DNA from: Picosynechococcus sp. PCC 7003
GTDB lineage: Bacteria; Cyanobacteriota; Cyanobacteriia; Cyanobacteriales; MRBY01
Direction: 5' to 3'
Length of the DNA stretch: 64,000 bases
Assembly: GCF_001693255.1 (NCBI RefSeq)
Contig: NZ_CP016474.1
Coordinates: 62,001-126,000 of the forward strand
The notes beneath the pieces are model-generated. The model ran no database searches. It was not told the DNA's origin and saw only the letters and a program-made list of their open reading frames with translations. Shown here one piece after another: positions 36,412-44,663 of the stretch. A program made the position numbers and the translations under genes. The stretch's first letter is position 1, and each line of letters begins with the position of its first letter.

Positions 36412-37299
36412 ATGCCAGATTGGCTGTTAAACATTGCGGATATTGCGCTGACAGTGCTGTTAATTTATGCGGCAATTTTTACTCGGGATCAACCGACACT
36501 CCGGGTTATTCGGGGTTTTTTGGTGCTGATTATTGCTGACAAATTAGCAAGCTATTATCAGTTAAAGTATCTAGCGGCTGTTTTAGATCAACTGGTACGC
36601 ATCGCAGCGGTAGCGATCGCCGTTGCTTATCAGTCCCAATTGCGTCAACTCCTAGAAAAGCTTGGTCAGGGAAATATTAAAGGCCTTCTCAAGACTGTCA
36701 AATCCCACAGTATGGATCCAGAAAATGAAGTCTTAGATCGAATTGTGGATGCGGTTAAAGAACTTTCTCGTTCCCGTACCGGTGCTTTAATCCTCATTGA
36801 GACTTCTCCAACTCCCATTGATACCACGGATAAGAAGGACTTTGCTCAGCCAGGAATTCCGGTTTATGCTGAAGTTTCACGGGAACTGATCCAGGCGATT
36901 TTTTATGACAAAAATCCTCTCCATGATGGCTCTATCCTGATTCGTGATTCCCGGATTATTGCGGCTAAAGTTTTCTTTAAACTCTCCGATAAATTTACTT
37001 CTCGCCAGTTGGGAAGTCGGCACTTAGCCGCGAGAAGCATTACCGAACGTATTGAATACTGTGTCTGTGTCGTAGTCTCTGAAGAAACAGGCTCCATTTC
37101 CCTAGCCCAAGGAGGTGAGCTGAATCGCCCTCTGACGAGTAGTGAACTCAAAGACTTACTTCTAGAGTATTTTGGTTCAGGCGATCGCGAATCTGTAACG
37201 CCGTCCCTAGGTGACCTGGGTCGTCAGCTAAAATCTCAAGGGGAAGATTTACTCAAGTTTCTCCGGCAACTGAATCTCCCTTTCACCAACAAAGATTAA
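36412..37299 (+). CDS. cdaA: CdaA-type diadenylate cyclase (TIGR00159), with altered signature motifs
   Basis: CdaA makes cyclic di-AMP from two ATP; in cyanobacteria the nucleotide controls osmotic balance and night survival. The 295-aa protein has three N-terminal membrane helices (about residues 6-25, 32-50, 55-73), a linker, and a DAC domain from about residue 110. The domain keeps AEVSRELIQAIFYDKNPLHD and VVVSEETGSISLA. The canonical motifs DGA and RHR read DGS (D172-G173-S174) and RHL (R203-H204-L205) here. The catalytic Asp and the ATP-binding His are kept. Fifteen bases before uppS, thus an operon. Whether activity is normal is open. Confidence 0.93.
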   Translation: MPDWLLNIADIALTVLLIYAAIFTRDQPTLRVIRGFLVLIIADKLASYYQLKYLAAVLDQLVRIAAVAIAVAYQSQLRQLLEKLGQGNIKGLLKTVKSHSMDPENEVLDRIVDAVKELSRSRTGALILIETSPTPIDTTDKKDFAQPGIPVYAEVSRELIQAIFYDKNPLHDGSILIRDSRIIAAKVFFKLSDKFTSRQLGSRHLAARSITERIEYCVCVVVSEETGSISLAQGGELNRPLTSSELKDLLLEYFGSGDRESVTPSLGDLGRQLKSQGEDLLKFLRQLNLPFTNKD

Positions 37300-37314
37300 C
37301 CTTTGACTGTAACT

Positions 37315-38052
37315 ATGGTTCATCCTTTGCCCGCTGACCTCGATCCCCAAAAACTTCCCAAACACATCGCTGTCATTATGGATGGGAATGGTCGCTGGGG
37401 CCAACAGCGTGGTTTACCCAGAATTATGGGGCACCAAAAAGGGGTAGACACGATCCGCAATATGCTCACCTACTGCCAAGACTGGGGGATCCATGCCCTC
37501 ACGGTCTATGCGTTCTCCACCGAAAATTGGCGGCGTCCCCCCACTGAGGTGGAATTTTTGATGACCCTGTTTGAAAAGGTGCTGCGGCGGGAAATTAAAA
37601 TTTGGGCGGCAAAAGGAATTCAAATTCGCTTTGTGGGCGATCTGACCTCCCTACCTTATTCTCTCCAGGCCGAAATTCAACGCTCTGTCATTCAAACCGA
37701 GCATAATGACGGTATTCAATTTACCGTCGCCACCAACTACGGCGGACGCCAAGAATTAGTCCAAGCCTGTCGGGCGATCGCCACTAAAGTTGCCGCCGGG
37801 GAACTCCGACCCAGCGATATCAATGAAACCTTGATTAACGATCACCTTTATACCCACGGCATCCCGGATCCCGATCTTTTGATTCGCACCAGTGGTGAAA
37901 TGCGCCTGAGCAATTTCCTGCTGTGGCAGATGGCCTATAGCGAAATTTATGTCACTCCCACCCTCTGGCCTGATTTTGACAAAACCGAACTCCATCGCGC
38001 TCTCCTAGCCTTTCAGAAACGGGAACGCCGCTTTGGCAAAGCCACCGTTTAA
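37315..38052 (+). CDS. uppS: isoprenyl transferase (undecaprenyl diphosphate synthase)
   Basis: UppS chains isopentenyl diphosphate onto farnesyl diphosphate to make the lipid carrier for peptidoglycan and other polymers. The 245-aa protein has [17 protein letters not shown] (diphosphate-binding Asp), the GHQKGVD helix, [13 protein letters not shown], and the C-terminal [20 protein letters not shown] and [16 protein letters not shown] 37315 is preferred over a TTG four codons upstream. It follows cdaA by 15 bases, a link between cell-wall precursor supply and c-di-AMP also seen in other bacteria where cdaA lies near glmM. Confidence 0.97.
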   Translation: MVHPLPADLDPQKLPKHIAVIMDGNGRWGQQRGLPRIMGHQKGVDTIRNMLTYCQDWGIHALTVYAFSTENWRRPPTEVEFLMTLFEKVLRREIKIWAAKGIQIRFVGDLTSLPYSLQAEIQRSVIQTEHNDGIQFTVATNYGGRQELVQACRAIATKVAAGELRPSDINETLINDHLYTHGIPDPDLLIRTSGEMRLSNFLLWQMAYSEIYVTPTLWPDFDKTELHRALLAFQKRERRFGKATV

Positions 38053-38126
38053 GCCCCCCGGAAAATGCAGGAAAATCGCCTAAAGTCCTCCTTGGGGGTT
38101 GCTTGAAAAAAAAATGGAAAAAGGAG

Positions 38127-38155
38127 TTGACATCTATAATTTTTGACTTTATATT
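38127..38155 (+). promoter_or_regulatory. sigma70-type promoter of tRNA-Asp
   Basis: TTGACA (38127-38132) and TATATT (38150-38155) are separated by exactly 17 bases, close to the bacterial consensus. Transcription would start near 38162, some 17 bases before the tRNA gene. Confidence 0.75.
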
Positions 38156-38178
38156 ATTGAAAGTGACCTAAACCACTT

Positions 38179-38252
38179 GGGACTGTAGTTCAGCTGGTTA
38201 GAATGCCTGCCTGTCACGCAGGAGGTCGCGGGTTCGAGTCCCGTCAGTCCCG
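38179..38252 (+). tRNA. tRNA-Asp (GTC)
   Basis: A 74-nt cloverleaf. The acceptor stem GGGACTG pairs with CAGTCCC; the D-arm TAGTTCAGCTGGTTAG, the anticodon stem CCTGC/GCAGG around CTGTCAC, and the T-arm GCGGGTTCGAGTCCCGT are all standard. The anticodon is GTC (38213-38215), which reads aspartate codons GAU and GAC. Discriminator base is G; CCA is not encoded. A near-consensus promoter lies upstream. Confidence 0.97.
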
Positions 38253-38385
38253 TACAACAAAGAACGATTCAATCGGCTTATGGCCATTGGTATGGATATT
38301 GCGATGCAATGCGATAAACAGCTCTAGCCAGGAATAGTGATGTACTGGTAGGCTGATATCAGAATTTCAAAGGCAGTGAACTAGG

Positions 38386-40389
38386 ATGGCATGGCGTCGG
38401 CGTGATTTTTTACAAGCTTTGGGGTTGACCTGTGGTGCCCTAGGGTTTTCTTCGTATTTACAGCCATCTACTCTTAACCAATCTGCCCAGGCTCTCAGTC
38501 AATTTCGCGGCCGCAAGATCGCGCTACTCATCGGCATTGACCACTATGGTCAAGACCATAATCTGGGGGGTTGTCAGCAGGATCTAAAAATCCAGAAACA
38601 TTTGCTAGAGTCTCGTTTTGGTTTTGCGGCAACGGATATTATCACCCTCCGTAATGAGCAAGCCAGTGGCAATGGTATTTTTACAACGTTTCAAACAGAC
38701 CTCAAGACCAGGGTGAAACCGGAGGATCTGGTTTTTGTACATTTCAGCGGCTATGGTACTCGGCTAGTCACAGACCCAGCGGCTCCGGAACCGATGCCGG
38801 CCCTTGTGCTCCCCGGAAAATCTGGCCCGGAGGCGATCGCCCTGAGCACTTTCCAGGCATTAATCGAAGATCTCAATCCAGCCCAGGGGATTCTCGTCTT
38901 AGATACTAGTTTTGACCCCGGCTCCCGGCCTCCGGCTGCCTATTGGCGACCCCGCACTTATCCTGAGGGAACAGCGATCGCCCCCGCCGTTGTCCCCGAA
39001 ACCAGCACCGTTAAACCAAGTTCTAGTTTTGCGTTGGGGCGATCGCCTGTAATCCAACTCTGGGCTGCCACCGAGGGCATTACCGCAGAAGTACAAATTA
39101 ACGGCGTGATGACGGGGCTTTTTACAGCAGCCCTTGGGCAATACCTCTCCGCCTATGACCCAATGGTGACAGTAGCCACGGCCCAGGCGAACCTCACTGT
39201 TCGTCTACCTAAGGATGAGACTCAGCCGGCGACAATGACATTTTTGGGCGCCAAAACCGCCCCCCTCTATGGCACGCTTCCCACTGATACGTTGCCCGCA
39301 ACAGGGAAGATTTTCAGCCAAAATCCCACAGGATTAGAAGTCTATTTGGGGGGCTTTGAACCGGAGATTTTGCAGGCGATCGCCCCTGGTAGTGAATTAA
39401 CAATCCGCACCGAAACCGCACCGATTTTCCAACTCAGCGGGAAAGCAGGGGTCTTCGGCCAAGGGAAAGCCTCTACTCCGAATGTCACCGTTGGCACAGC
39501 GCTCCAAGAAACCAAACGTCACCTGCCCCGCAACCTCGCTTTAAAAATTGCCCTTGCTGAGGATCTCAGTCGCATCGAACGGGTAGATGCTACCAGTGCT
39601 TTTGCAAGTCTGACCAATGTCGCCAGTGTGAGCAACCCCCAAGATTGGGTAGATTATGTTTTTGATGGCGCCTATCAGTTGACCACAAACTCCGGCAAAA
39701 TTGTCCCCGGTGTGGTGCCAGCCAGTGATAATGAAGCGATCAAATCTTCAGTGAGTCGACTCCTGCCCCGCCTAGAGCAATTATTAGCCCTGAAATGGCT
39801 CCGGCTATTGGTGAACGAGACCAGTACTCAACTACCCTTAAAACTGAGTGTCCAACGTCTAGATCGTTTTTCAACCCTGCTGACAGCAAAAACGACGCCC
39901 TTCAGCCTGGGGCAATCGAAGAGCAATCCCAATCCTCAGCCGATGTTTACGGTGGGAGAAAAGGGGCAATATCAGTTGGAAAATACCGGGACGCAACCCC
40001 TCTTTTGTCTGGGTTTTGCCCAAAGTCCGAAACAGGAATTGTTGTTGCTGACCTCAAAGGAAAGCCTAAAACTCCCTTCGGCAACAGCGGTCAGCCCCCT
40101 CGAATTTACAGCTTTACGTCCCCCCGGGCTCTGGACAACCTATTGGATCATTGGCGATCGCCCCTTTGAAAATTTCCAAGACCAGGCCACCCAACTTTTT
40201 GGAGATTTAGAAACCATTCCCCAGAGACTCGAAAAACCTCTACCCCTGATTCAAGCTCTCCTCAGCGATTTGCAAGCAATTCCTCCGGAAGGCACAGAAC
40301 CCAATAAAGAAAATTACGTTTTCTCGACAACCCAGTGGGCGGGTTTGCGCTTTACCTATACCGTTGTAGAAGCGGATGCATCATCATAA
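38386..40389 (+). CDS. orthocaspase-like (caspase family p20) protein with substituted catalytic residues
   Basis: A 667-aa protein. The N-terminus has a Tat-type signal (MAWRRRDFLQALGLTCGALG), so the protein is probably exported. Residues 42-180 form a caspase/metacaspase p20 fold: RKIALLIGIDHYGQDHNLGG, TTFQTDLKTRVKPEDLVFVH and a final ILVLDTSFDPGS. The catalytic His position (SGHG in active members) reads SGYG (Y123) and the catalytic Cys position (D-x-C) reads DTS (S175). The dyad is therefore Tyr/Ser, a substitution known in some cyanobacterial orthocaspases. The remaining ~480 residues are an uncharacterised C-terminal region (a repeat of beta-rich sequence and DUF4384-like part). It begins 134 bases after tRNA-Asp. 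Confidence 0.85.
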   Translation: MAWRRRDFLQALGLTCGALGFSSYLQPSTLNQSAQALSQFRGRKIALLIGIDHYGQDHNLGGCQQDLKIQKHLLESRFGFAATDIITLRNEQASGNGIFTTFQTDLKTRVKPEDLVFVHFSGYGTRLVTDPAAPEPMPALVLPGKSGPEAIALSTFQALIEDLNPAQGILVLDTSFDPGSRPPAAYWRPRTYPEGTAIAPAVVPETSTVKPSSSFALGRSPVIQLWAATEGITAEVQINGVMTGLFTAALGQYLSAYDPMVTVATAQANLTVRLPKDETQPATMTFLGAKTAPLYGTLPTDTLPATGKIFSQNPTGLEVYLGGFEPEILQAIAPGSELTIRTETAPIFQLSGKAGVFGQGKASTPNVTVGTALQETKRHLPRNLALKIALAEDLSRIERVDATSAFASLTNVASVSNPQDWVDYVFDGAYQLTTNSGKIVPGVVPASDNEAIKSSVSRLLPRLEQLLALKWLRLLVNETSTQLPLKLSVQRLDRFSTLLTAKTTPFSLGQSKSNPNPQPMFTVGEKGQYQLENTGTQPLFCLGFAQSPKQELLLLTSKESLKLPSATAVSPLEFTALRPPGLWTTYWIIGDRPFENFQDQATQLFGDLETIPQRLEKPLPLIQALLSDLQAIPPEGTEPNKENYVFSTTQWAGLRFTYTVVEADASS

Positions 40390-40417
40390 TCTTGGGGCTT
40401 GGCACAATTTTAAAAAA

Positions 40418-40436
40418 TATAGTTAATTCGAATAAG
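40418..40436 (+). repeat. IS630 terminal inverted repeat, left
   Basis: TATAGTTAATTCGAATAAG; matches the right end with two mismatches over 19 bases. The first TA is the target duplication. Confidence 0.85.
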
Positions 40437-40446
40437 TTCTAGAGGA

Positions 40447-40989
40447 TTAAGGGTCATCGCAATAATCTCTAATAAGCTGGTCAAGACTGGTTCCCTCCGG
40501 CAAATATTCCCTTCTCTTCTTGAGAGCAGCAAAATCATGTTCTATTTTGTTGAAATCTGGGGAGTACTTTGGCAGAAACTTGACGATGTGACCCTTCTGG
40601 TCGGCGAGTTCCCTTATCCTGCTTTTGCGGTGAATTGGAGCATTATCCATGACTAATATTGAGTTCTCCTTCAGCTGCGGCATCAACCAATGGGATAACC
40701 ATGTCTCAAAACAGATGGCATTCACGCTTCCTGTGACCAACATCGGGGCAATCATCTTGCCCTCTTGTCGAGCGGCCAACAGATTCTCTCGCTTTTCGCG
40801 TTTTCCTGTCCTCTCTCCAAATAATTTCTGACCTCTGGGTGCCCATCCATGTCTTCGATGCACGCGGTTATCGAAACCTGATTCATCGATAAAGGCTAAT
40901 TTCTCTGCTCCTACCCTTTGGAGTAACTCTCGTAGTTCTCTGAGATATTGTTGCCGTTCTCGATGGTTACGCTCTCGATATTTTTGCTG
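40447..40989 (-). CDS. IS630 transposase, catalytic part (second frame)
   Basis: 180 codons from the frameshift site to the stop; no start codon of its own is needed. It holds the DDE active site: FIDESGFDNRVHRRHGWAPR (first Asp), ILVMDNAPIHRKSRI (second Asp) and YSPDFNKIEHDFAALK (Glu). Joined to the first frame by skipping one base at A8 it gives a 279-aa transposase, the normal size for IS630. Expression probably uses programmed frameshifting or transcriptional slippage. All catalytic residues look kept. Confidence 0.85.
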   Translation of the reverse strand, partial: QQKYRERNHRERQQYLRELRELLQRVGAEKLAFIDESGFDNRVHRRHGWAPRGQKLFGERTGKREKRENLLAARQEGKMIAPMLVTGSVNAICFETWLSHWLMPQLKENSILVMDNAPIHRKSRIRELADQKGHIVKFLPKYSPDFNKIEHDFAALKKRREYLPEGTSLDQLIRDYCDDP

Positions 40990-41287
40990 TTTTTTTTCTC
41001 GTTATCTTCATCTGTTTGAGGGCATAATGCATTGAACTTGTGGTCACCCCAAAGTGCTTGGCTCTATCGAGCAGTCTTGCTTCTGGATACTGCCTGACAT
41101 GCTCGGCGACTGCTTGCCAGTCGAGCTTACGACGACGACGATTCACTACTGTTGGTTTCAGGTCGGGACGCTTGAGCCAACTATAGACTGTCGCTTCTGA
41201 AACTTCATAGCGTCTTGCAGCCTCTGCTTTGCTGCCGCCAGAGCGGACAAAGTTCACCACTCTTGTTCTGAGGTCTAAGCTATACAT
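40967..41287 (-). CDS. IS630 transposase, DNA-binding part (first frame)
   Basis: A 106-aa frame from ATG 41287. It has two helix-turn-helix-like segments: KAEAARRYEVSEATVYSWL and, after a basic linker (NRRRRKL), LDRAKHFGVTTSSMHYAL. These bind the inverted repeats. At the end, ITRKK is encoded by the A8 run, after which this frame closes after a few codons. The last shared codons before the shift are at about 40991-40997. It alone would be an inhibitor-like short protein. Confidence 0.85.
   Translation of the reverse strand: MYSLDLRTRVVNFVRSGGSKAEAARRYEVSEATVYSWLKRPDLKPTVVNRRRRKLDWQAVAEHVRQYPEARLLDRAKHFGVTTSSMHYALKQMKITRKKTAKISRA
40990..40997 (-). other. A8 slippery run between transposase frames
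   Basis: Eight consecutive A on the coding (minus) strand. Loss of one A in the transcript, or a +1 ribosomal shift, fuses residue 99 of the first frame to the 180-residue second frame. Such runs are known frameshift or slippage sites in IS630 members. Confidence 0.7.
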
Positions 41288-41302
41288 CTTTTTCCTCCAT
41301 TC

Positions 41303-41321
41303 TTTATTCGAATTTACTATA
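41303..41321 (-). repeat. IS630 terminal inverted repeat, right
   Basis: Read on the minus strand as TATAGTAAATTCGAATAAA; partner of the repeat at 40418-40436. Confidence 0.85.
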
Positions 41322-41454
41322 AAATCAAACAAGAAAAAACCCCCGAGACGAAACCCTGGGGTCAAAAACTACTAGTTTTTTAAGCTAAAGGATTAGGGCT
41401 TGGTATGGTTGTTTTCAGCAGCCCAAACTCGCCAGATTCATGATTTTTTAAATC

Positions 41455-41787
41455 CTAGAGACCAGGAAGGTTGAGGCCACTGGTCAGCTCTTCCATCCGG
41501 GTGCGCATGGTTTCGGTGGATTTGGTATAGGCATCAGTCAGAGCTTCGGAAACAGCAGCCGAGAGTTCCTCTGCACCCTTGGCGATCGCCTCTGGGGAAA
41601 TTTTGACACCCCGTGGTTCCTGGTTACCGCTGAGGACGACCTTTACAGAACCGTCGGCGTTGGTGCCTTCAATGTTCATCGCTTCCAGTTCTTCTTGGAG
41701 TTTTTTCGCCCCTTCCTGTACCTTTTGGGCTTGCTGGAATGCGGCGGCCAGCTCTTTCATTTTCCCGAGTCCAAATCCTTGTGCCAT
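41455..41787 (-). CDS. ebfC: YbaB/EbfC nucleoid-associated protein
   Basis: A 110-aa protein of the YbaB/EbfC family, small dimeric DNA-binding proteins that organise the nucleoid. The glycine-rich start (GFGLGKMKELAAAFQQAQ), the helix (KVQEGAKKLQEELEAMN), the beta part (GSVKVVLSGNQEPRGVKISP) and the C-terminal helix with GLNLPGL are all typical. It lies leftward about 128 bases after murB. In other bacteria ybaB is linked to dnaX and recR, not seen here. Confidence 0.94.
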   Translation of the reverse strand: MAQGFGLGKMKELAAAFQQAQKVQEGAKKLQEELEAMNIEGTNADGSVKVVLSGNQEPRGVKISPEAIAKGAEELSAAVSEALTDAYTKSTETMRTRMEELTSGLNLPGL

Positions 41788-41914
41788 AGTCCTTACAAAA
41801 TAATGATGTTAGTGATTGTCTCGTCTAGATCAGACCCCCAGGGCATCTAATCCGTAACCTATCTTAATACCTCTTGGCACTATTTGACGCCACCGAGGGA
41901 TTTTCTGCCGGGGG

Positions 41915-42859
41915 TTAGGAAAAATCTCCCAGAATTTTGACTTCGGGTTTGAGTAAAACCTGCCAGCTCTGCTCCACCTGTTCTTGAACATGTTGAATTA
42001 GCTGGAAAATGTCCATGGCCTTAGCGCCACCACAATTGACAATAAAATTGGCATGGCGTTCGGCCACCTGGGCACCGCCAATTTGATATCCTTTCAGCCC
42101 CGTTTGTTCGATTAAATGACCCGCTGCCTGGGGATAGGGATTGCGGAAAACACTGCCACAACTGGGTAAATGGTAGGGCTGGGTAGATTTGCGCATCCGG
42201 AGATTCCGATTGGTTTCCGTCCGTACCGCTGCTTTATCAAAACCGGGTTCCAGTTGAAAGGCTGCTTCTAAAACCAGGCGATCGCCCCCCTGGAGATTAG
42301 AGGTGCGGTAGCGGTAATCGAGATCTGCCGGTTGGAGCTGGTGAATGGTACCGTCGGGGTTAAGAACTTTGAGCCACAGCAGTTGATTGGCAACACAGCC
42401 CTGGTGGGCGCCCGCATTCATCACTACACTCCCGCCGACACTTCCCGGAATGCCCACGGCCCACTCCAGACCTTTCCAACCCCGTTTCGCCGCATTCCAA
42501 GCAAGGCGGGCAATGGGTTCCCCTGCACTGGCTACGAGAATGCCATCGTCCTCTTGGGCATGGTAATAGCGTAATTTTTTCGTGTTGATGGTGAGGCCAG
42601 GAATACCTTTATCACTGATCAAAAGGTTAGAGCCTGCCCCCAGAATCGTTAGGGGAAACCCCGATAAATGCTTGAGATACCATTCAAAACAGGCTTCTGT
42701 TTCCAGCAAAGTGCTGGGTTCTGCATAAAATTCCGCCTTTCCTCCAACCCGAAAGGAGGTGTAGTGGGCCAAGGGGACTTGAGCTTGAATCAGGCTCTTG
42801 CCGTCGCCTGGGGTTGTCACATTAGTAGCAATCTGGGAACGGGAAGGGGAGCAAACCAT
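41915..42859 (-). CDS. murB: UDP-N-acetylenolpyruvoylglucosamine reductase
   Basis: MurB is the FAD enzyme that reduces UDP-GlcNAc-enolpyruvate to UDP-MurNAc. The 314-aa protein has the FAD-binding stretch TSFRVGGKAEFYAEP, ILGAGSNLLISDKG, the diphosphate-binding WAVGIPGSVGGSVVMNAGAH, the active-site serine region SCGSVFRNP and a final glutamate region (RHANFIVNCGGAKAMDI). It belongs to the shorter (type II) MurB lineage. It follows murC by 39 bases; murB and murC work in sequence with MurA. Confidence 0.97.
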   Translation of the reverse strand: MVCSPSRSQIATNVTTPGDGKSLIQAQVPLAHYTSFRVGGKAEFYAEPSTLLETEACFEWYLKHLSGFPLTILGAGSNLLISDKGIPGLTINTKKLRYYHAQEDDGILVASAGEPIARLAWNAAKRGWKGLEWAVGIPGSVGGSVVMNAGAHQGCVANQLLWLKVLNPDGTIHQLQPADLDYRYRTSNLQGGDRLVLEAAFQLEPGFDKAAVRTETNRNLRMRKSTQPYHLPSCGSVFRNPYPQAAGHLIEQTGLKGYQIGGAQVAERHANFIVNCGGAKAMDIFQLIQHVQEQVEQSWQVLLKPEVKILGDFS

Positions 42860-42898
42860 GGCGTATTTCCGGGTCTAGGGGGCAAAGGTTAAAAGCGC

Positions 42899-44362
42899 TT
42901 AGTCTGGGACAGAACATTGGGTCAACGGCACTTGGTGCAACTCAGGATCGCCATTGGCAGACAGTTGAGCCAAGAGAATCGGGATACTTTGGTTAAGATT
43001 CCCAGCTCCCAGGAACAGAACCAGATCCCCTGTTTGTAGTTGTGGTGCTAACCATGTGGGTAGGCTTTGGAGATCTGGGTAATAGGCAACGTCACCATCC
43101 TGTTGATGGGCGATCGCCTGCTGTAGGGCTTCACCTGTAAGGCTATCTACATTTTTCTCCCCTGCACCATAAATATCAGTAATTATGGTCACATCTGCGT
43201 TTTTAAAAGCTTTTGCAAATTCATCGAAGAAAGCTTGGGTACGACTGTACCGATGGGGTTGAAAAATGGCCACAACCCGTCGCCCTTGACCGGCCCGGAG
43301 CCGAGCTGCCTGGAGGGTAACTTCGATTTCACTCGGGTGGTGGGCATAGTCATCAATGAGGGTAATACCCTGGTATTGACCGCGAATTTCAAACCGTCGT
43401 TTTGCCCCTTGAAAAGAAGCTAAAGCTTCAGCAATCGGCTCAAAGGGAATGCCATAGGAACGGGCTACGGCGATCGCCCCTAGGGCATTACTGAGGTTAT
43501 GGGCACCCAGCAGGGCTAAATCAATTTCCCCCAGGCGATCGCCCCGTTCCCAAATCGTTGCCCGGGTCGATGTTGATCCGTAGTGAATATCCGTCGCCCA
43601 ATAATCAGCTTGTTCAATATTCTGTAACCCATAGCCCACCTGATAGGGCACGGCCCCCGTAGCGATGGTGGGACAGTCCACGCAGGCAATCAGGCGATCG
43701 CACTGCTGAGCAAAGGTTTGAAAAATTGCTACCACCTGATCCAGCGATTGATAATGATCCGGGTGATCTAATTCAATGTTCGTGACAACCCCCAGCTGGG
43801 GACGGAGCTTTACCAAGGTACCGTCCGATTCGTCAGCCTCCGCCACCAAATAATTGCTTTGGCCGAGGCGAGCATTGCCATCCCAAGCATCCACTTCGCC
43901 CCCAACAATGATTGTCGGATCAACCCCTGCAACCAGAAAAATATAGCCAATCAAACTACTGGTCGTTGTCTTTCCGTGGGTTCCCCCCACCGCCACACTG
44001 TCATATTCCGCGACTAGGGCAGACAAAACATCAGACCGATGGAAAATGTGACAGCCTAAGGATTGGGCCGCTTGAAATTCTGGATTTTCTTGGCCAATGG
44101 CCGTTGAGCAAATAACCTGGGGCAAACCGTTAGATTCAATGGCATCGGGTTCCCCACGAAAAGCCTGTAAATTTTCTTTGATTTGTTGACTGAAAATATG
44201 GGCACCCACTGCCGCTAAGCGTTCTGTAATGTGACTAGCGCGTTGGTCAGAACCGGAGACGGGTAATTTTTTTTGGGCCAGGACATAAGCGAGAGCAGAC
44301 ATCCCAATCCCGCCAATGCCAATGAAATGGAATGGTTTTCCGTTTAGATCTACTGTTTTCAA
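42899..44362 (-). CDS. murC: UDP-N-acetylmuramate--L-alanine ligase
   Basis: MurC adds L-alanine to UDP-MurNAc, the first peptide step of the wall precursor. The 487-aa Mur ligase has FHFIGIGGIGMSALAYVL (UDP-binding loop), VGGTHGKTTTSSLIGYIF (P-loop), VAEADESDGTLVKL, TNIELDHPDHYQ and DDYAHHPSEIEVTL, the standard motifs. Translation starts at TTG 44362 with a strong GGGAGG site about 6 bases ahead; no better start is in frame. The gene is followed by murB and is divergent from gap2. Confidence 0.96.
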   Translation of the reverse strand: MKTVDLNGKPFHFIGIGGIGMSALAYVLAQKKLPVSGSDQRASHITERLAAVGAHIFSQQIKENLQAFRGEPDAIESNGLPQVICSTAIGQENPEFQAAQSLGCHIFHRSDVLSALVAEYDSVAVGGTHGKTTTSSLIGYIFLVAGVDPTIIVGGEVDAWDGNARLGQSNYLVAEADESDGTLVKLRPQLGVVTNIELDHPDHYQSLDQVVAIFQTFAQQCDRLIACVDCPTIATGAVPYQVGYGLQNIEQADYWATDIHYGSTSTRATIWERGDRLGEIDLALLGAHNLSNALGAIAVARSYGIPFEPIAEALASFQGAKRRFEIRGQYQGITLIDDYAHHPSEIEVTLQAARLRAGQGRRVVAIFQPHRYSRTQAFFDEFAKAFKNADVTIITDIYGAGEKNVDSLTGEALQQAIAHQQDGDVAYYPDLQSLPTWLAPQLQTGDLVLFLGAGNLNQSIPILLAQLSANGDPELHQVPLTQCSVPD

Positions 44363-44663
44363 AGATCCCTCCCCTCACACGTTCTATCGCTAGTATGGGT
44401 AACGATAGATAACAGAACACATTTAAGTATGCAATATTACCGGACATTTACAAGTAAATAATTCTGCGGAAAGGTTTCTTTTGGCGATCGCCTTTTTGGG
44501 TCTAGCCAATCGATCTAGAGGCATAGCACCGAAGTCTTAATTCCCAAATCAATTCAGCAGTTTCCCGAAATTCGGGGATCGAATTGTGCAGTCTTTGATA
44601 TGATTGGGGTCATCAAATGAAAACTTTTATTGCAATTTAATCTTTAATAGAGGGCAAGACGCG
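44363..44663. other. divergent intergenic region, murC / gap2
   Basis: 301 bases. It holds the murC ribosome-binding site and a 7-bp inverted repeat TCTATCG/CGATAGA (44383-44389 and 44403-44409). One HIP1 site (near 44485) and a possible gap2 -10 TATGAT (44599-44604), without a matching -35, are also present. No RNA gene is convincing. Confidence 0.4.

Larger units (their letters stand above)
40418..41321 (-). mobile_element. IS630-family insertion sequence, complete
   Basis: About 900 bp flanked by TA dinucleotides (40418-40419 and 41320-41321), the target duplication of IS630/Tc1-mariner elements. The ends are imperfect inverted repeats (TATAGTTAATTCGAATAAG against TATAGTAAATTCGAATAAA). 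The leftward transposase is split into two frames joined at an A8 run (40990-40997). All DDE-type regions are intact, and the two ends still match, so the copy may be active. It inserted 28 bases downstream of the orthocaspase-like gene, with no coding disruption. Confidence 0.9.

Noticed and set aside
44366-44409. Yfr1-like small RNA (TCCCCTCACAC followed by a hairpin)
   Set aside because: The motif differs from the Yfr1 core, it overlaps the murC ribosome-binding site, and the hairpin has no T-tract.
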